A DNA stretch of 64,000 bases, taken from positions 46,552 through 110,551 of the forward strand of contig JAAXGN010000094.1 of NCBI GenBank assembly GCA_012267415.1, given 5' to 3'. The position numbers and the translations under genes were made by a program. The stretch comes from Candidatus Poribacteria bacterium. Its GTDB lineage: Bacteria; Poribacteria; WGA-4E; WGA-3G. This document shows positions 55,891-64,000 of the stretch, piece after piece (position 1 is the stretch's first letter; every line of letters starts with the position of its first letter). Below the pieces are notes generated by a model that was not told the origin of the DNA, searched no databases, and saw nothing but the letters and a program-made list of their open reading frames with translations.

Positions 55891-57900
55891 ATGGCAAAAA
55901 GCAAAAAATGGGATCCTGCTTTATCAAAACATGAAAACGACGATTTTACGACATGGGAATTACCTAAAGGTGCAATCGCACGATTAGGACAGGGGAGAAT
56001 TCATAAAAACATCACTCCTTCTCCAGATGGTAAGTATTTCCTTGTTCCAAGTGACATAGGGGTTTGGTGGTATGATATTAACACAATGAGTCCAGTTGAC
56101 CTATGGGATACAGATAGAGGTTATATCTCTACCGTATCTTTTTCACCGAATGGGAAATGGCTTGCTACCGATGATGGAGATGGTCTTGTCAAAGTATGGG
56201 ATGTACAGAAGAGAGTTTGCATTTCGCAGATGGAAAGAGATGAAGAAGAGAAACCCTACAATTCTGCTTCCAAGTTGGTCTTTTCAAACGACAGCAAACA
56301 TCTGGCAGTCTCCAGTCGACGTGACTACATCCTATACATCTGGAATATTGAAACAGGTGAACGGACTGCAAAATTTCACGACAATACAAACTACAGATGG
56401 TGGCCCTTTCTACTCCGTCCTATTGCCTTTTCACCAGATGACAGTTTGGTCGCGTGTACTATGCCTGACGAGAGTCTATTTTCGTTTGCTGATCGTAGTA
56501 ATACAATACGTACTGACAAACATTCTTCAAATTATATTGCAGTGTGGAATATAAAGGCAGGTGAACAACTGACATATATTTCAGAACTGCCAGATTTTGT
56601 GTATAGTTTAAGTTTTTCACCGTCCGGTGATTTTCTTGCCTCTGGTGGTAGAGATGGTACAGTTAGGGTTTGGTCAGCCGAAAGCTGGGAGTTACAGCAT
56701 ACATATCAGAATTACGGAACAGAACGTAAACAGGTTTTCTATACGTCAGAAGGTGTGCTCTACGGTTTAGAGATGTTTGACGATGAATTCGTTGTATGGG
56801 ACATTGTTAAGGGTGAAAAGTTCAACTGCTACCGTGAAGAATACAGTGTTTTTCAAGGACAACATGTTCCGATAGGTACACCTTATGTCTCAGAAGCTGA
56901 GAGACCACCTGAATTTATTAAGTGGACGACAGGTGATACCAAACCGAGCTCATGTGCGAATTTGCATACAGGAGTGCCATTTTCCTTAGTTTTCAGTTCC
57001 GATGGTAAAACACTTGCTGGTGGGTATTGGAGCATAGATGCGAAGGTGATGCTATGGTTATGGAATACGAAGCAACATTTCTCACCTCCAACCGGTATTA
57101 ATCTACCCGGTGGTGACTATAATGTCTCTGTGGCATCAGATGGAGGTATTTTGGCAACTGGACGGGATGGTGAATCTGCAAAGGTGTGGGAAATTGGTAA
57201 CACGGAGACTTTAGTCGCAGCATACACGCTTCCCGAACAGGATAGTACTGATACTGAACAGGAAAGACAGGTATCAACAGCTGCGTTTGCATACAAGAGA
57301 AACCTGCTGGCATGCGGAGATAGTGATGGCATGTTGTATGTATGGGATGTTGAGCAGCAAAGGTTACGACATAAGTATAAAGCACATGATGGTTGGATTA
57401 AAAATCTGATGTTTAGTCCTGATGAAAAGCTACTTTTTAGTGTAAGGTCTACTGGACCTGTCGCCCATCTGTGGTATGTTGAGAGTGGCGAACAGATTGA
57501 ATCGTTTCCAGTCAGGTGTGAGTTTATTGCTTTTTCTCCTTGTAGTACTCTAATTGCCATAGGTATGGGGAGAGATATTCAGATATGGTGTATTGAGCAA
57601 GGTGAAACTATCTTGAACATACCTCTACCCAGAGAGAGTTGGATGCCTTTTGCATTAGCATTTTCACCTTGTGGTAGATACTTAGCTTCAGGTGCCTGGT
57701 GGAAACGCGGTTTTGGTATGAAGAAGTGTCCTGTACATTTGTGGGATGTTGCGAGTGGAGAAAACATTGCTTCTTTCCGTGGCGGTCACCCCTCAGATGT
57801 TCAGTGTGTTGCTTTTTCACCTGATGGGTCCGTATTAGCAAGTGGCGGTTATGATGGGACGATCTTACTTTGGGATTTGAAACCTTATATCAATAGTTGA
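55891..57900 (+). CDS. Cytoplasmic WD40-repeat protein 3
   Basis: 669 residues. No signal peptide; after a short charged start it has DFTTWELPKGAIARLGQGRI, the shared N-terminal signature. About 13 WD40 units follow, several with Cys in the turn (FSPCGRYLASG, FSPCSTLIAIG), ending GGYDGTILLWDLKPYINS. GAGGAG precedes ATG 55891. It is closest to the broken gene downstream, which shares the WWYD first blade and the WDLKP end. Confidence 0.87.
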   Translation: MAKSKKWDPALSKHENDDFTTWELPKGAIARLGQGRIHKNITPSPDGKYFLVPSDIGVWWYDINTMSPVDLWDTDRGYISTVSFSPNGKWLATDDGDGLVKVWDVQKRVCISQMERDEEEKPYNSASKLVFSNDSKHLAVSSRRDYILYIWNIETGERTAKFHDNTNYRWWPFLLRPIAFSPDDSLVACTMPDESLFSFADRSNTIRTDKHSSNYIAVWNIKAGEQLTYISELPDFVYSLSFSPSGDFLASGGRDGTVRVWSAESWELQHTYQNYGTERKQVFYTSEGVLYGLEMFDDEFVVWDIVKGEKFNCYREEYSVFQGQHVPIGTPYVSEAERPPEFIKWTTGDTKPSSCANLHTGVPFSLVFSSDGKTLAGGYWSIDAKVMLWLWNTKQHFSPPTGINLPGGDYNVSVASDGGILATGRDGESAKVWEIGNTETLVAAYTLPEQDSTDTEQERQVSTAAFAYKRNLLACGDSDGMLYVWDVEQQRLRHKYKAHDGWIKNLMFSPDEKLLFSVRSTGPVAHLWYVESGEQIESFPVRCEFIAFSPCSTLIAIGMGRDIQIWCIEQGETILNIPLPRESWMPFALAFSPCGRYLASGAWWKRGFGMKKCPVHLWDVASGENIASFRGGHPSDVQCVAFSPDGSVLASGGYDGTILLWDLKPYINS

Positions 57901-57914
57901 TACATCAACGGATT

Positions 57915-58064
57915 TATAGTGAACATTAAAAATAATGATACAAAGTCCCTGTAGGAGCGATCTCCGAATCGCGACTTAACGTAGTGTTAGTCGGGAATCG
58001 GCCAGAATCATGTTAACTGGCCTCCTACATCGCAAATGTCCCATTAATTCAAAAGTTAACTATA
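57915..58064. mobile_element. MITE-like element with TATAGT ends, copy 2
   Basis: 150 bp from TATAGTGAAC to GTTAACTATA with TA termini. The right interior arm carries a replaced segment (CCAGAATCATGTTAACTGGC) relative to copy 1. It lies between two WD40 genes. Confidence 0.8.
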
Positions 58065-58100
58065 GATGATTAGGAATACAATACAAATAAAGGAGCCTAT

Positions 58101-60154
58101 ATGAAACAAAACAGGCAACCCACACCAAAAAATGTTGTCCCAGGAGACACGGAAGGAATTACTTGGGCACTACCAGAAGGCGCAATTGCACGATTAGGGA
58201 AAGGAAGAAACCCTAAAATAGTACTCTCCCCAAACAGTGAGTACTTTGCAGTGGGAACCATGATTGGTCTATGGTGGTATGATATGTCCTCAAAGTCACC
58301 TATCGCGTTGTGGGAGAGTGAAAGAGGGTTGATTTCTATTGCCGAATTTTCCCCAAATGGTGAATGGATTGCAATAGCAAATTGGGACGGCGTAATCAAA
58401 CTATTAGATGTTCAGAGTGGTGGGTGTCTTGCACAGATGAAACGGATGGAAGAACAGAATCTTTATTACTACCTCGATTTTTCACCCGATAGTAAGTGGG
58501 TTGCCACTGCGAACTGGGAAGGGGTTGTGAAGTTCTGGATGTGTATGAAAACGTTTGTATTGCTCAGATGGACCGAGGTGAACGTGAAGTCATTTCTGCT
58601 GATATTAGCCAATTAGAATTCTCTCCGGATGGACGGTACGTTGCAGCAACAGCAGATGAAATTGGTACAAAGGGAACTCAGACTTTCATTTGGTGTTCAG
58701 AAACAGGTAAGATCATCTGTAGGTTTGCAGGTATGAACTTCGTTTTCTCTCAAGACAGTCGTCTTTTGGCTGCTGCTACACCTGACGAATCCACCAATGA
58801 TGACGATTGGATAGCACAGTGTGTCTCGGTCTGGGATATAGCGACATGTGAACGGATTGCACATTTTGAAGGACATAGTGACTGGGTAGATCATATCACT
58901 TTTTCACTTGACGGAAAGTTCCTTGCATCAAGTAGTAGAGATCAAAGCGTGCGTGTCTGGGACATCGCAAGGGTTGAGCAGAAGGAGGTCTATACTGATT
59001 TTAATTCTTCCCGAATTAAACCATTCTATACGGAAGCAGGTGAGCTACTCGCGATTGTAGATGCTGAAGATCTGCTTGATGTCTGGAATGTAGAAAGAAG
59101 TGAAAGACTATCCATACCTGAAGTTCACACAAACAGTATTGATGCTGCGTTGTTTAAAAAGTACCCGCAACTTGTTTTTACCGATATAATGCAAGACAGA
59201 GAAACCAAAATCGGTAGTAATATAAACTTACTGTCAGATCTTCGCAGATTTAATGATGTGCCAGACCCTGTTGTATTCTTACCAGATGGAAAAACGCTTG
59301 CAAGTACAAGTGAGTTTAAAGGTATTGTGCTATGGGATATTGAAACTAAGCAAGCACAAGAAACATTACTTGAGGACAAACGTATCACGTCTTTCACTGT
59401 TCTGCCTTGTGGAAACATCATCGCTGCCTATATCCGCCCAAACGAAGATTTTGGCTATGTGTGGGATGCTAAGAAACCTGATAAAACTATTCTTGAAATA
59501 AAAGAGGAAGCACAATTGATATGGAAAATAGACTTCACGCCGACAGGAAATCTGATCGTTGTTAGCAGTAGAGAAGGTACAATCTATAAATGGGATATTG
59601 AGAATAAGAAAAGGTTAGATCCATTCGTGGGTCATACAGAGTTTATCTGGTCTGTAAAACTCTCACCAGATGGCAAACGTCTCGTGAGCGGCTCAAGTGA
59701 TAAAACTGCTCGTGTGTGGGACGTGGAGACGAGCAAAGAAATTGGCACTTTACCACTGAGAGAGAAAAGCACACTCATGAATATTGCATTTTCTCCTTGT
59801 GGAAGATTCATTGCTGGTGGAATGAATAAAGAACTGCGTTTGTGGTGTGCGGATAGTTTTGAAACGCTTCTGCTTATTCCTCAGACAGAGACAGAAAGTC
59901 CCTACGCATTGGCATTTTCAAATTGTGGAAACTATCTTGCATCAGGCACTTGGTGGCAGCGGGGTATGGAGAAAATGGCAATTAGGTTATGGAATGTTCC
60001 AAATGGTGAAAACATCGTAACGCTTTGGGGACATCCGACAGATATCCAATCGCTTGCTTTCTCACCAGATGATACTATTTTAGCAAGTGGAAGTTTTGAT
60101 GGCACTATTATACTTTGGGATTTGAAACCTTTTCTGAAGTTGGAAAACTATTGA
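58101..60154 (+). pseudogene. Cytoplasmic WD40-repeat protein 4, frameshifted
   Basis: Two overlapping frames make one 684-residue WD40 protein. Frame 1 (58101-58616) starts MKQNRQPTPKNVV, has GITWALPEGAIARLGKGRN and runs correctly to VVKFW; frame 2 resumes as DVYENVCIAQMDRGER and runs to ILWDLKPFLK. Restoring one G at about 58538 (TGGAT to TGGGAT) joins them as KFWDVYEN. Either a recent one-base deletion or a sequencing/assembly error; the rest is intact. AAAGGAG precedes ATG 58101. Confidence 0.85.
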
Positions 60155-60164
60155 TTCAACAAAT

Positions 60165-60193
60165 TTGCAATACGCGTATGTATAAGGTATAAT
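60165..60193 (+). promoter_or_regulatory. Candidate sigma-70 promoter
   Basis: TTGCAA (60165-60170), 17-bp spacer, TATAAT (60188-60193), 59 bp before ATG 60253. Perfect -10 and correct spacing. Confidence 0.6.
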
Positions 60194-60252
60194 TATTGGG
60201 TTAAAAATTACACTAACTATAACAATTACAAAAATAAATATGGAGGTCTACA

Positions 60253-60705
60253 ATGGTAGAAAAATTTGAACCAAAAAACATTGATGAAGTTGGTGAAGCA
60301 TTAAAATACTTCAACGATTTTCACGATGGGTACGTTGAGAGTTTTGAAGTAAAGTTTGAAAACTACAAGAGCATTGATGAAAACGGCATCGGAAATGGAA
60401 TAGGAGCGGCAGATATGAGAATTATTCTCATTGTAAATGCTTTTCCTTATGGAAAGGAACATGACCAATTGGTTAAAGTTGAATTCCTTGATGTCAAGTC
60501 TTATGAGATCATATCTGAAAGACATGATCCATTTCCGATGTGGGGTATTTCTAATGCATTTACAAGCTCGGCACCTGAACCTTATGAAGACGATATATTC
60601 TGGGATTTTCATTTCTTGGGTGACAAAACCACTTTCAATGTAATCTGTTCCAGAATAGTCTTTACAAATATAGGGTATGTTATGAACGAAGAAAAAAAGT
60701 CGTAA
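60253..60705 (+). CDS. Unrecognised 150-residue protein
   Basis: No family assigned. Acidic, aromatic-rich and probably cytoplasmic. NDFHDGYVESFEVKFENY near residue 22 resembles a motif seen in small immunity-type or hypothetical proteins (F-H-D followed by a strand). GGAGGT lies 7 bases upstream of ATG; it has its own promoter-like sequence and a downstream hairpin, so it is probably monocistronic. Confidence 0.7.
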   Translation: MVEKFEPKNIDEVGEALKYFNDFHDGYVESFEVKFENYKSIDENGIGNGIGAADMRIILIVNAFPYGKEHDQLVKVEFLDVKSYEIISERHDPFPMWGISNAFTSSAPEPYEDDIFWDFHFLGDKTTFNVICSRIVFTNIGYVMNEEKKS

Positions 60706-60751
60706 ATTTTGCAGAAAAGTGTTAAAATACGCATTAGAGAACTCCTTTGTC

Positions 60752-60777
60752 TTGTTATAATGACTTCATTATAACAA
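60752..60777 (+). terminator. Hairpin terminator candidate
   Basis: TTGTTATAATG (60752-60762) and CATTATAACAA (60767-60777) form a perfect 11-bp stem with a 4-nt loop, 46 bp after the stop of the 60253 gene. It is flanked by further partial symmetry (AGAGAACTC / GAGCTCTCT) and a short TTT. Confidence 0.5.
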
Positions 60778-60896
60778 AAGAGCTCTCTTTAGGTAAAAAT
60801 CATTCAAATTATTTATCATACTCACGTTTGTATAGTCTCTACTTATAGGAATTTTGATTTTCCCAACATTGAACTAGTTTGATAAGGAGTTTTCAC

Positions 60897-61664
60897 ATGG
60901 TCAGTTCAAAAGATATTCAGGCAACTTGTGAAGATATTGTTCGTGAATTTTCTCCATTACAAGTTATTCTATTTGGTTCTTATGCCTATGGTACACCATC
61001 GGAAGAATCGGATGTTGACCTGTTAGTCGTGTTGCCAATTCCTAAGTCAGAATTTCGCAACAAAGCTGTAGAGATTCGTCAAAGAATTCCATATCGCTTT
61101 GGAATGGACCTTCTTGTGAGATCACCTGAAGAGATTGCATATCGGGTTTCGTATAATGATTGGTTTCTGCGTGAGATCACTGAAAAAGGTAAACTTTTAT
61201 ACGGTTCCTATACTGACTATAATTTAGACAAACATCGAGACAAACCGTGTTCAGTCAAAGAGGAAGAAGTCTACATGAATCCGTTGACGGTAGAATGGAT
61301 TGAGAAAGCTGAAGAAGATTATAATTCTGCAAAGTGGCTTCAGGAATCGCCAACCCCTGTCCATAACGCTATCTGTTTTCATGCGCAACAATGTATTGAA
61401 AAGTACTTGAAAGCGTGGTTGCAAGAGGAGAACATTCCTTTTTCAAAAACACATGATCTTGAAGAATTACTTAATTTAATTGTACCAACGCAGCCTTTGT
61501 GGAATACCTGGCAACCCGATTTTAAGATAATTAGTTCTTATGCAGTGGGAGCTCGTTATCCAGGTGATTCGGCATCAGCGAAAGATACGGAACATGCCGT
61601 TCAGATCTGTGATGATGTGCGACAAAAAATTCGTGCAGAATTGAAAATTGGAACTTTGCATTGA
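60897..61664 (+). CDS. MNT nucleotidyltransferase - HEPN fusion protein
   Basis: 255 residues. The N-terminal minimal nucleotidyltransferase domain has FGSYAYGTPSEESDVDLLVV (GS-x10-DxD) and a third acidic position in RFGMDLLV. After a linker, residues about 127-250 form a HEPN domain: WIEKAEEDYNSAKWL, FHAQQCIEKYLKAWL, THDLEELL, ARYPGD. The RNase Rx4-6H motif is not seen. The two are usually adjacent separate genes forming MNT/HEPN toxin-antitoxin pairs. ATG 60897 has AAGGAG 7 bases upstream. An internal ATG (61275) after AGAGGAAGAAG would give HEPN alone. Confidence 0.88.
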   Translation: MVSSKDIQATCEDIVREFSPLQVILFGSYAYGTPSEESDVDLLVVLPIPKSEFRNKAVEIRQRIPYRFGMDLLVRSPEEIAYRVSYNDWFLREITEKGKLLYGSYTDYNLDKHRDKPCSVKEEEVYMNPLTVEWIEKAEEDYNSAKWLQESPTPVHNAICFHAQQCIEKYLKAWLQEENIPFSKTHDLEELLNLIVPTQPLWNTWQPDFKIISSYAVGARYPGDSASAKDTEHAVQICDDVRQKIRAELKIGTLH

Positions 61665-61761
61665 TCTTGATACATCAACTACCCAATCCTGAAAATCTTG
61701 TAATCCTGTAAATCCTGGTTCAGACAAAATCAGAAACGCTAAACATATTAAAACTACAATC

Positions 61762-63111
61762 TTACCGCCGCGCGGCCTGGTTTGCTTTTGCCCGTGCATC
61801 AACAACATCAGGATCAGCAATTCCGTAGAGAACGTTTTCTAATTCTTCACGAACATCGGCATATTCAGGATTTTGTGCTAAATCATTGTTCTCCAATGGG
61901 TCAGTTTTCGCATCAAACAACTGCGGTTGACTACCAACATAATGGCACAGTTTGTAATCTCCCTGTTTTAGCATAAAACCTGCGTTCATCATTCCCATGT
62001 GGTGATATTCAGAGAAGACTGCACGTGTCGTTTCATCGGATTGATAACGGGCAATTTCCAGCAGATTCTCCCCCGGCAAATCTGAAGGTTTTTCAACTTC
62101 TGCGATTTCCAGTAACGTTGGTAGAACATCCACTAAAGAGACGTTTTGCTTCACGCGACCTGTTTCACCAGAAGGCAGACGTATCATCAATGGCACTTTC
62201 ACGGCAGATTCGTAGAAACACTGCTTTTGCCAAATACCATGACTACCTGCCATCTCACCGTGATCGCTTGTGTAGATAATGATTGTGTCTTCAGATAAAC
62301 GAGACGAATCAATAGCATCTAAAATCCTACCAATTTGTGCGTCAAGGCACGAGACAAGCGCGTAATAAGATGCCAACGCACAACGCACTGTTTCTTCTGG
62401 TGGTGGAATATCGTTCCGCCATGACCACCGATGATGTTGGATGATCGGATGTTGAGATTCAAGCGGTTCGTTCCAAGTGTCAGGCAACTCAAGGGAATTT
62501 GGATCATACAAGGAGAAGAACTCTGGTGGTGCAATCAGTGGGAAGTGTGGATGCATATATCCACAATAGAGCAGGAAAGGTTTGTCGACTGCCGAAGCAG
62601 CTTTATCTTGCAGATATTTTACTGCCAAGTCAGTGACGTGTTGGTCATATTGTGTGTGTTCGTGATCTCCCGGACCGCATTCCGTGACGTGAGAGTTGGA
62701 TCCTCTACGTGCGTCGGCAGTGCGTCTCGGTGGACGACCATTTCTGCTAATCCACCGTGGAAGATCGTCCAACAAACGATGAGAAAAACCTTGAAGCCGA
62801 TCAGTACCGTTGAAATGCGTTCTTCCACACAATACCGTCTCATAACCCGCTTCTGTCAAATAATCTCCCCACGTTTTGTGTTCCCGATTCGGAATAACAC
62901 CTAAATCCCACGCATCAATCTGATGTGGATAACGTCCTGTCAACATTGACAAACGCGAAGGTGTGCAGATTGGATAGTTACAATAGGCATTGTCAAACGT
63001 ATAACATTGCTCAGCAAGACAGTCGAGATGAGGTGTGCGGACAACGGGATGTCCACTATTTCCCATCACAGTTCCTGTATGTTCATCTGAGAATAGGAAG
63101 ACGATATTCAC
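61762..63111 (-). CDS. Sulfatase family hydrolase
   Basis: 449 residues. Metal-site start NIVFLFSDEH; formylglycine motif CTPSR (Cys49) followed by LSMLTGRYPHQ; IIYTSDHGEMAGSHGIWQKQCFYE, the second metal/active site block. No signal peptide, so likely cytoplasmic or dependent on another export route. Desulfation of a sugar is plausible; the specific substrate is unknown. GTG 63111 follows AGGA. The methyltransferase gene ends 22 bp upstream on the same strand. Confidence 0.92.
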   Translation of the reverse strand: MNIVFLFSDEHTGTVMGNSGHPVVRTPHLDCLAEQCYTFDNAYCNYPICTPSRLSMLTGRYPHQIDAWDLGVIPNREHKTWGDYLTEAGYETVLCGRTHFNGTDRLQGFSHRLLDDLPRWISRNGRPPRRTADARRGSNSHVTECGPGDHEHTQYDQHVTDLAVKYLQDKAASAVDKPFLLYCGYMHPHFPLIAPPEFFSLYDPNSLELPDTWNEPLESQHPIIQHHRWSWRNDIPPPEETVRCALASYYALVSCLDAQIGRILDAIDSSRLSEDTIIIYTSDHGEMAGSHGIWQKQCFYESAVKVPLMIRLPSGETGRVKQNVSLVDVLPTLLEIAEVEKPSDLPGENLLEIARYQSDETTRAVFSEYHHMGMMNAGFMLKQGDYKLCHYVGSQPQLFDAKTDPLENNDLAQNPEYADVREELENVLYGIADPDVVDARAKANQAARR

Positions 63112-63133
63112 CCAATAGTCCTATCATTTGTTT

Positions 63134-63817
63134 TCAATTAGAAATGGTATTACAGAACACTAATATGAATAGGTTTTCTTCAATCTGTTCCATGTGTGTA
63201 CAAAGGAAATGTTTCTCAATGATGTACTTAGCAAAAGCAACTGTCCAAAAATAGGAGGGATAGAAAAATGTACCTTTATCAGGAATTGTGCTGTGCCCTC
63301 CTACAGAACCACTTGGTGCATCATAACGATCCAGAAAAGCTGCCTCACCCGCTCTCTTGATGAGTTCATCATGCATAAATACGACAAAAAGACCTTCATT
63401 TGATAAAATCTGCTTTAGTTGAACTGCCAAGTTTTCCAGTGTCTGATATGATACCTCAACTATATTTGAGGGGAATAGGGCAAGATCGAAAGAATCCTCT
63501 TTATAGGGTAAACAGTTTATATCCCCGAGATTAAATTGACATTGACTCTTTCTTTTATGAGCTACCTTTCTGGCGTGTTGGATTGGTATTTCTGCACAGT
63601 CAATACCGGTTGCTATTGCGCCCATATCTTCCATAACAAAGGTGCAGCGTCCTGCATTACAGCCTAAGTCTAATGCCCGTATGCCGGGTTCTATCAACTT
63701 AGATAAGTGTTTTGCATATCTATCAACAACAAATTGCGATTTTGGATTATCAGGATCAGTTGTTGGATGAACACCTGATGCGTTGTACAATTTCTGAATC
63801 TCATTAACCTTGTTCAT
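63134..63817 (-). CDS. Class I SAM-dependent methyltransferase
   Basis: 227 residues. Motif I IRALDLGCNAGRCTFVM (about 46-62), ATGIDCAEIPIQHAR (motif II), FNLGDINCLPYKEDSFDLALFPSNIVEV (motifs III-IV). Resembles small-molecule methyltransferases of the UbiE/COQ5 type; the substrate is unknown. Upstream partner of the sulfatase in a probable two-gene operon. Confidence 0.85.
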   Translation of the reverse strand: MNKVNEIQKLYNASGVHPTTDPDNPKSQFVVDRYAKHLSKLIEPGIRALDLGCNAGRCTFVMEDMGAIATGIDCAEIPIQHARKVAHKRKSQCQFNLGDINCLPYKEDSFDLALFPSNIVEVSYQTLENLAVQLKQILSNEGLFVVFMHDELIKRAGEAAFLDRYDAPSGSVGGHSTIPDKGTFFYPSYFWTVAFAKYIIEKHFLCTHMEQIEENLFILVFCNTISN

Positions 63818-64000
63818 ATCTTACTTTTTCTTAACGCTGAATTGCACTGGTTTGGCTTTCTATCTGTTCTCTGTCCTTACAATTCGTATAATCCTACTAA
63901 GAACCCACAATTAAAACCTTATACTGTCTGATAATGTCATGACTTTCGTCTAATCATCGTCATCATCATCATCGTCAGATCATCACCATTACATTTATTT
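63818..64000. other. Noncoding end of the window
   Basis: No gene supported. The last 50 bases contain an ATC-rich simple repeat (CATCATCATCATC). Confidence 0.5.

Noticed and set aside
61679..61727. AATCCTGTAAATCCTG words after the MNT-HEPN gene as a terminator
   Set aside because: No complementary arm and no T-run; it looks like a decayed member of the GTCTGAATC repeat family at 25476.
63950..63992. A minus-strand run of GAT/GAC codons ending in TAG that looks like an acidic protein tail
   Set aside because: The frame has a stop (TGA) just before the run, so no protein reaches it within the window; a simple ATC repeat explains it.

Overview
The window is bacterial, moderately AT-rich, and looks like a piece of a chromosome from an uncultured lineage. 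The paralogous WD40 proteins, LamG proteins, sulfatase, GH127 enzyme and many interspersed palindromic repeats are most reminiscent of Candidatus Poribacteria. That assignment is inference from gene content; no search was run.

Region 1 (1-19055, all + strand) is one continuous str / S10 / spc / alpha ribosomal supercluster. The order is rpsL (5' end outside the window), rpsG, fusA, tuf, rpsJ, rplC, rplD, rplW, rplB, rpsS, rplV, rpsC, rplP, rpmC, rpsQ, rplN, rplX, rplE, rpsN (zinc type), rpsH, rplF, rplR, rpsE, rplO, secY, rpmJ, rpsM, rpsK, rpsD, rpoA, rplQ. rpmD, adk, map and infA are missing from their usual places. Several starts are GTG or TTG behind clear Shine-Dalgarno (SD) sequences. 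RpsC carries an unusual NRQSG-repeat tail, and several intergenic gaps hold hairpins that could be cis-regulatory.

Region 2 (19083-22182) has an interspersed repeat, an outer-membrane beta-barrel protein of the PorV/FadL type, a tyrosine-rich lipoprotein, and a membrane protein with three c-type haem motifs.

Region 3 (22164-33137, all - strand) looks like a defence or accessory island. It holds a PLD-SNF2 helicase, a small acidic protein, an Eco57I-type adenine DNA methylase, two small paralogues around a DUF2188-like protein, an AlbA_2 (Schlafen-type) regulator and an orphan DprA-like protein. The helicase and methylase together resemble an ATP-dependent restriction-modification system with a PLD-type nuclease.

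Region 4 (33239-36236) is bracketed by two copies of one inverted repeat. It encodes two LamG proteins and an unrelated ThuA-like protein, all secreted and all ending in nearly the same C-terminal motif (TTWGN[IL]KS).

Region 5 (36314-43107) is DNA metabolism and RNA modification: a small membrane protein, a UvrD-type helicase with a DnaQ-like exonuclease inside it, TruD and an endonuclease-type MutL.

Region 6 (43142-60154) contains four WD40 paralogues in two pairs sharing the N-terminal signature TTWxLPxGA. The first pair has signal peptides; the second pair does not, and its last member is broken by a one-base frameshift. Between the pairs lie a P-loop kinase, a lipoprotein, a GH127 glycosidase overlapping a Gfo/Idh/MocA oxidoreductase, and an asymmetric heterodimeric ABC exporter.

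Region 7 (60165-64000) holds a small unrecognised protein, an MNT-HEPN fusion, a sulfatase and a SAM methyltransferase. At least six families of hairpin or MITE-like repeats fill most of the longer intergenic gaps. No tRNA, rRNA, CRISPR array or transposase gene was seen.
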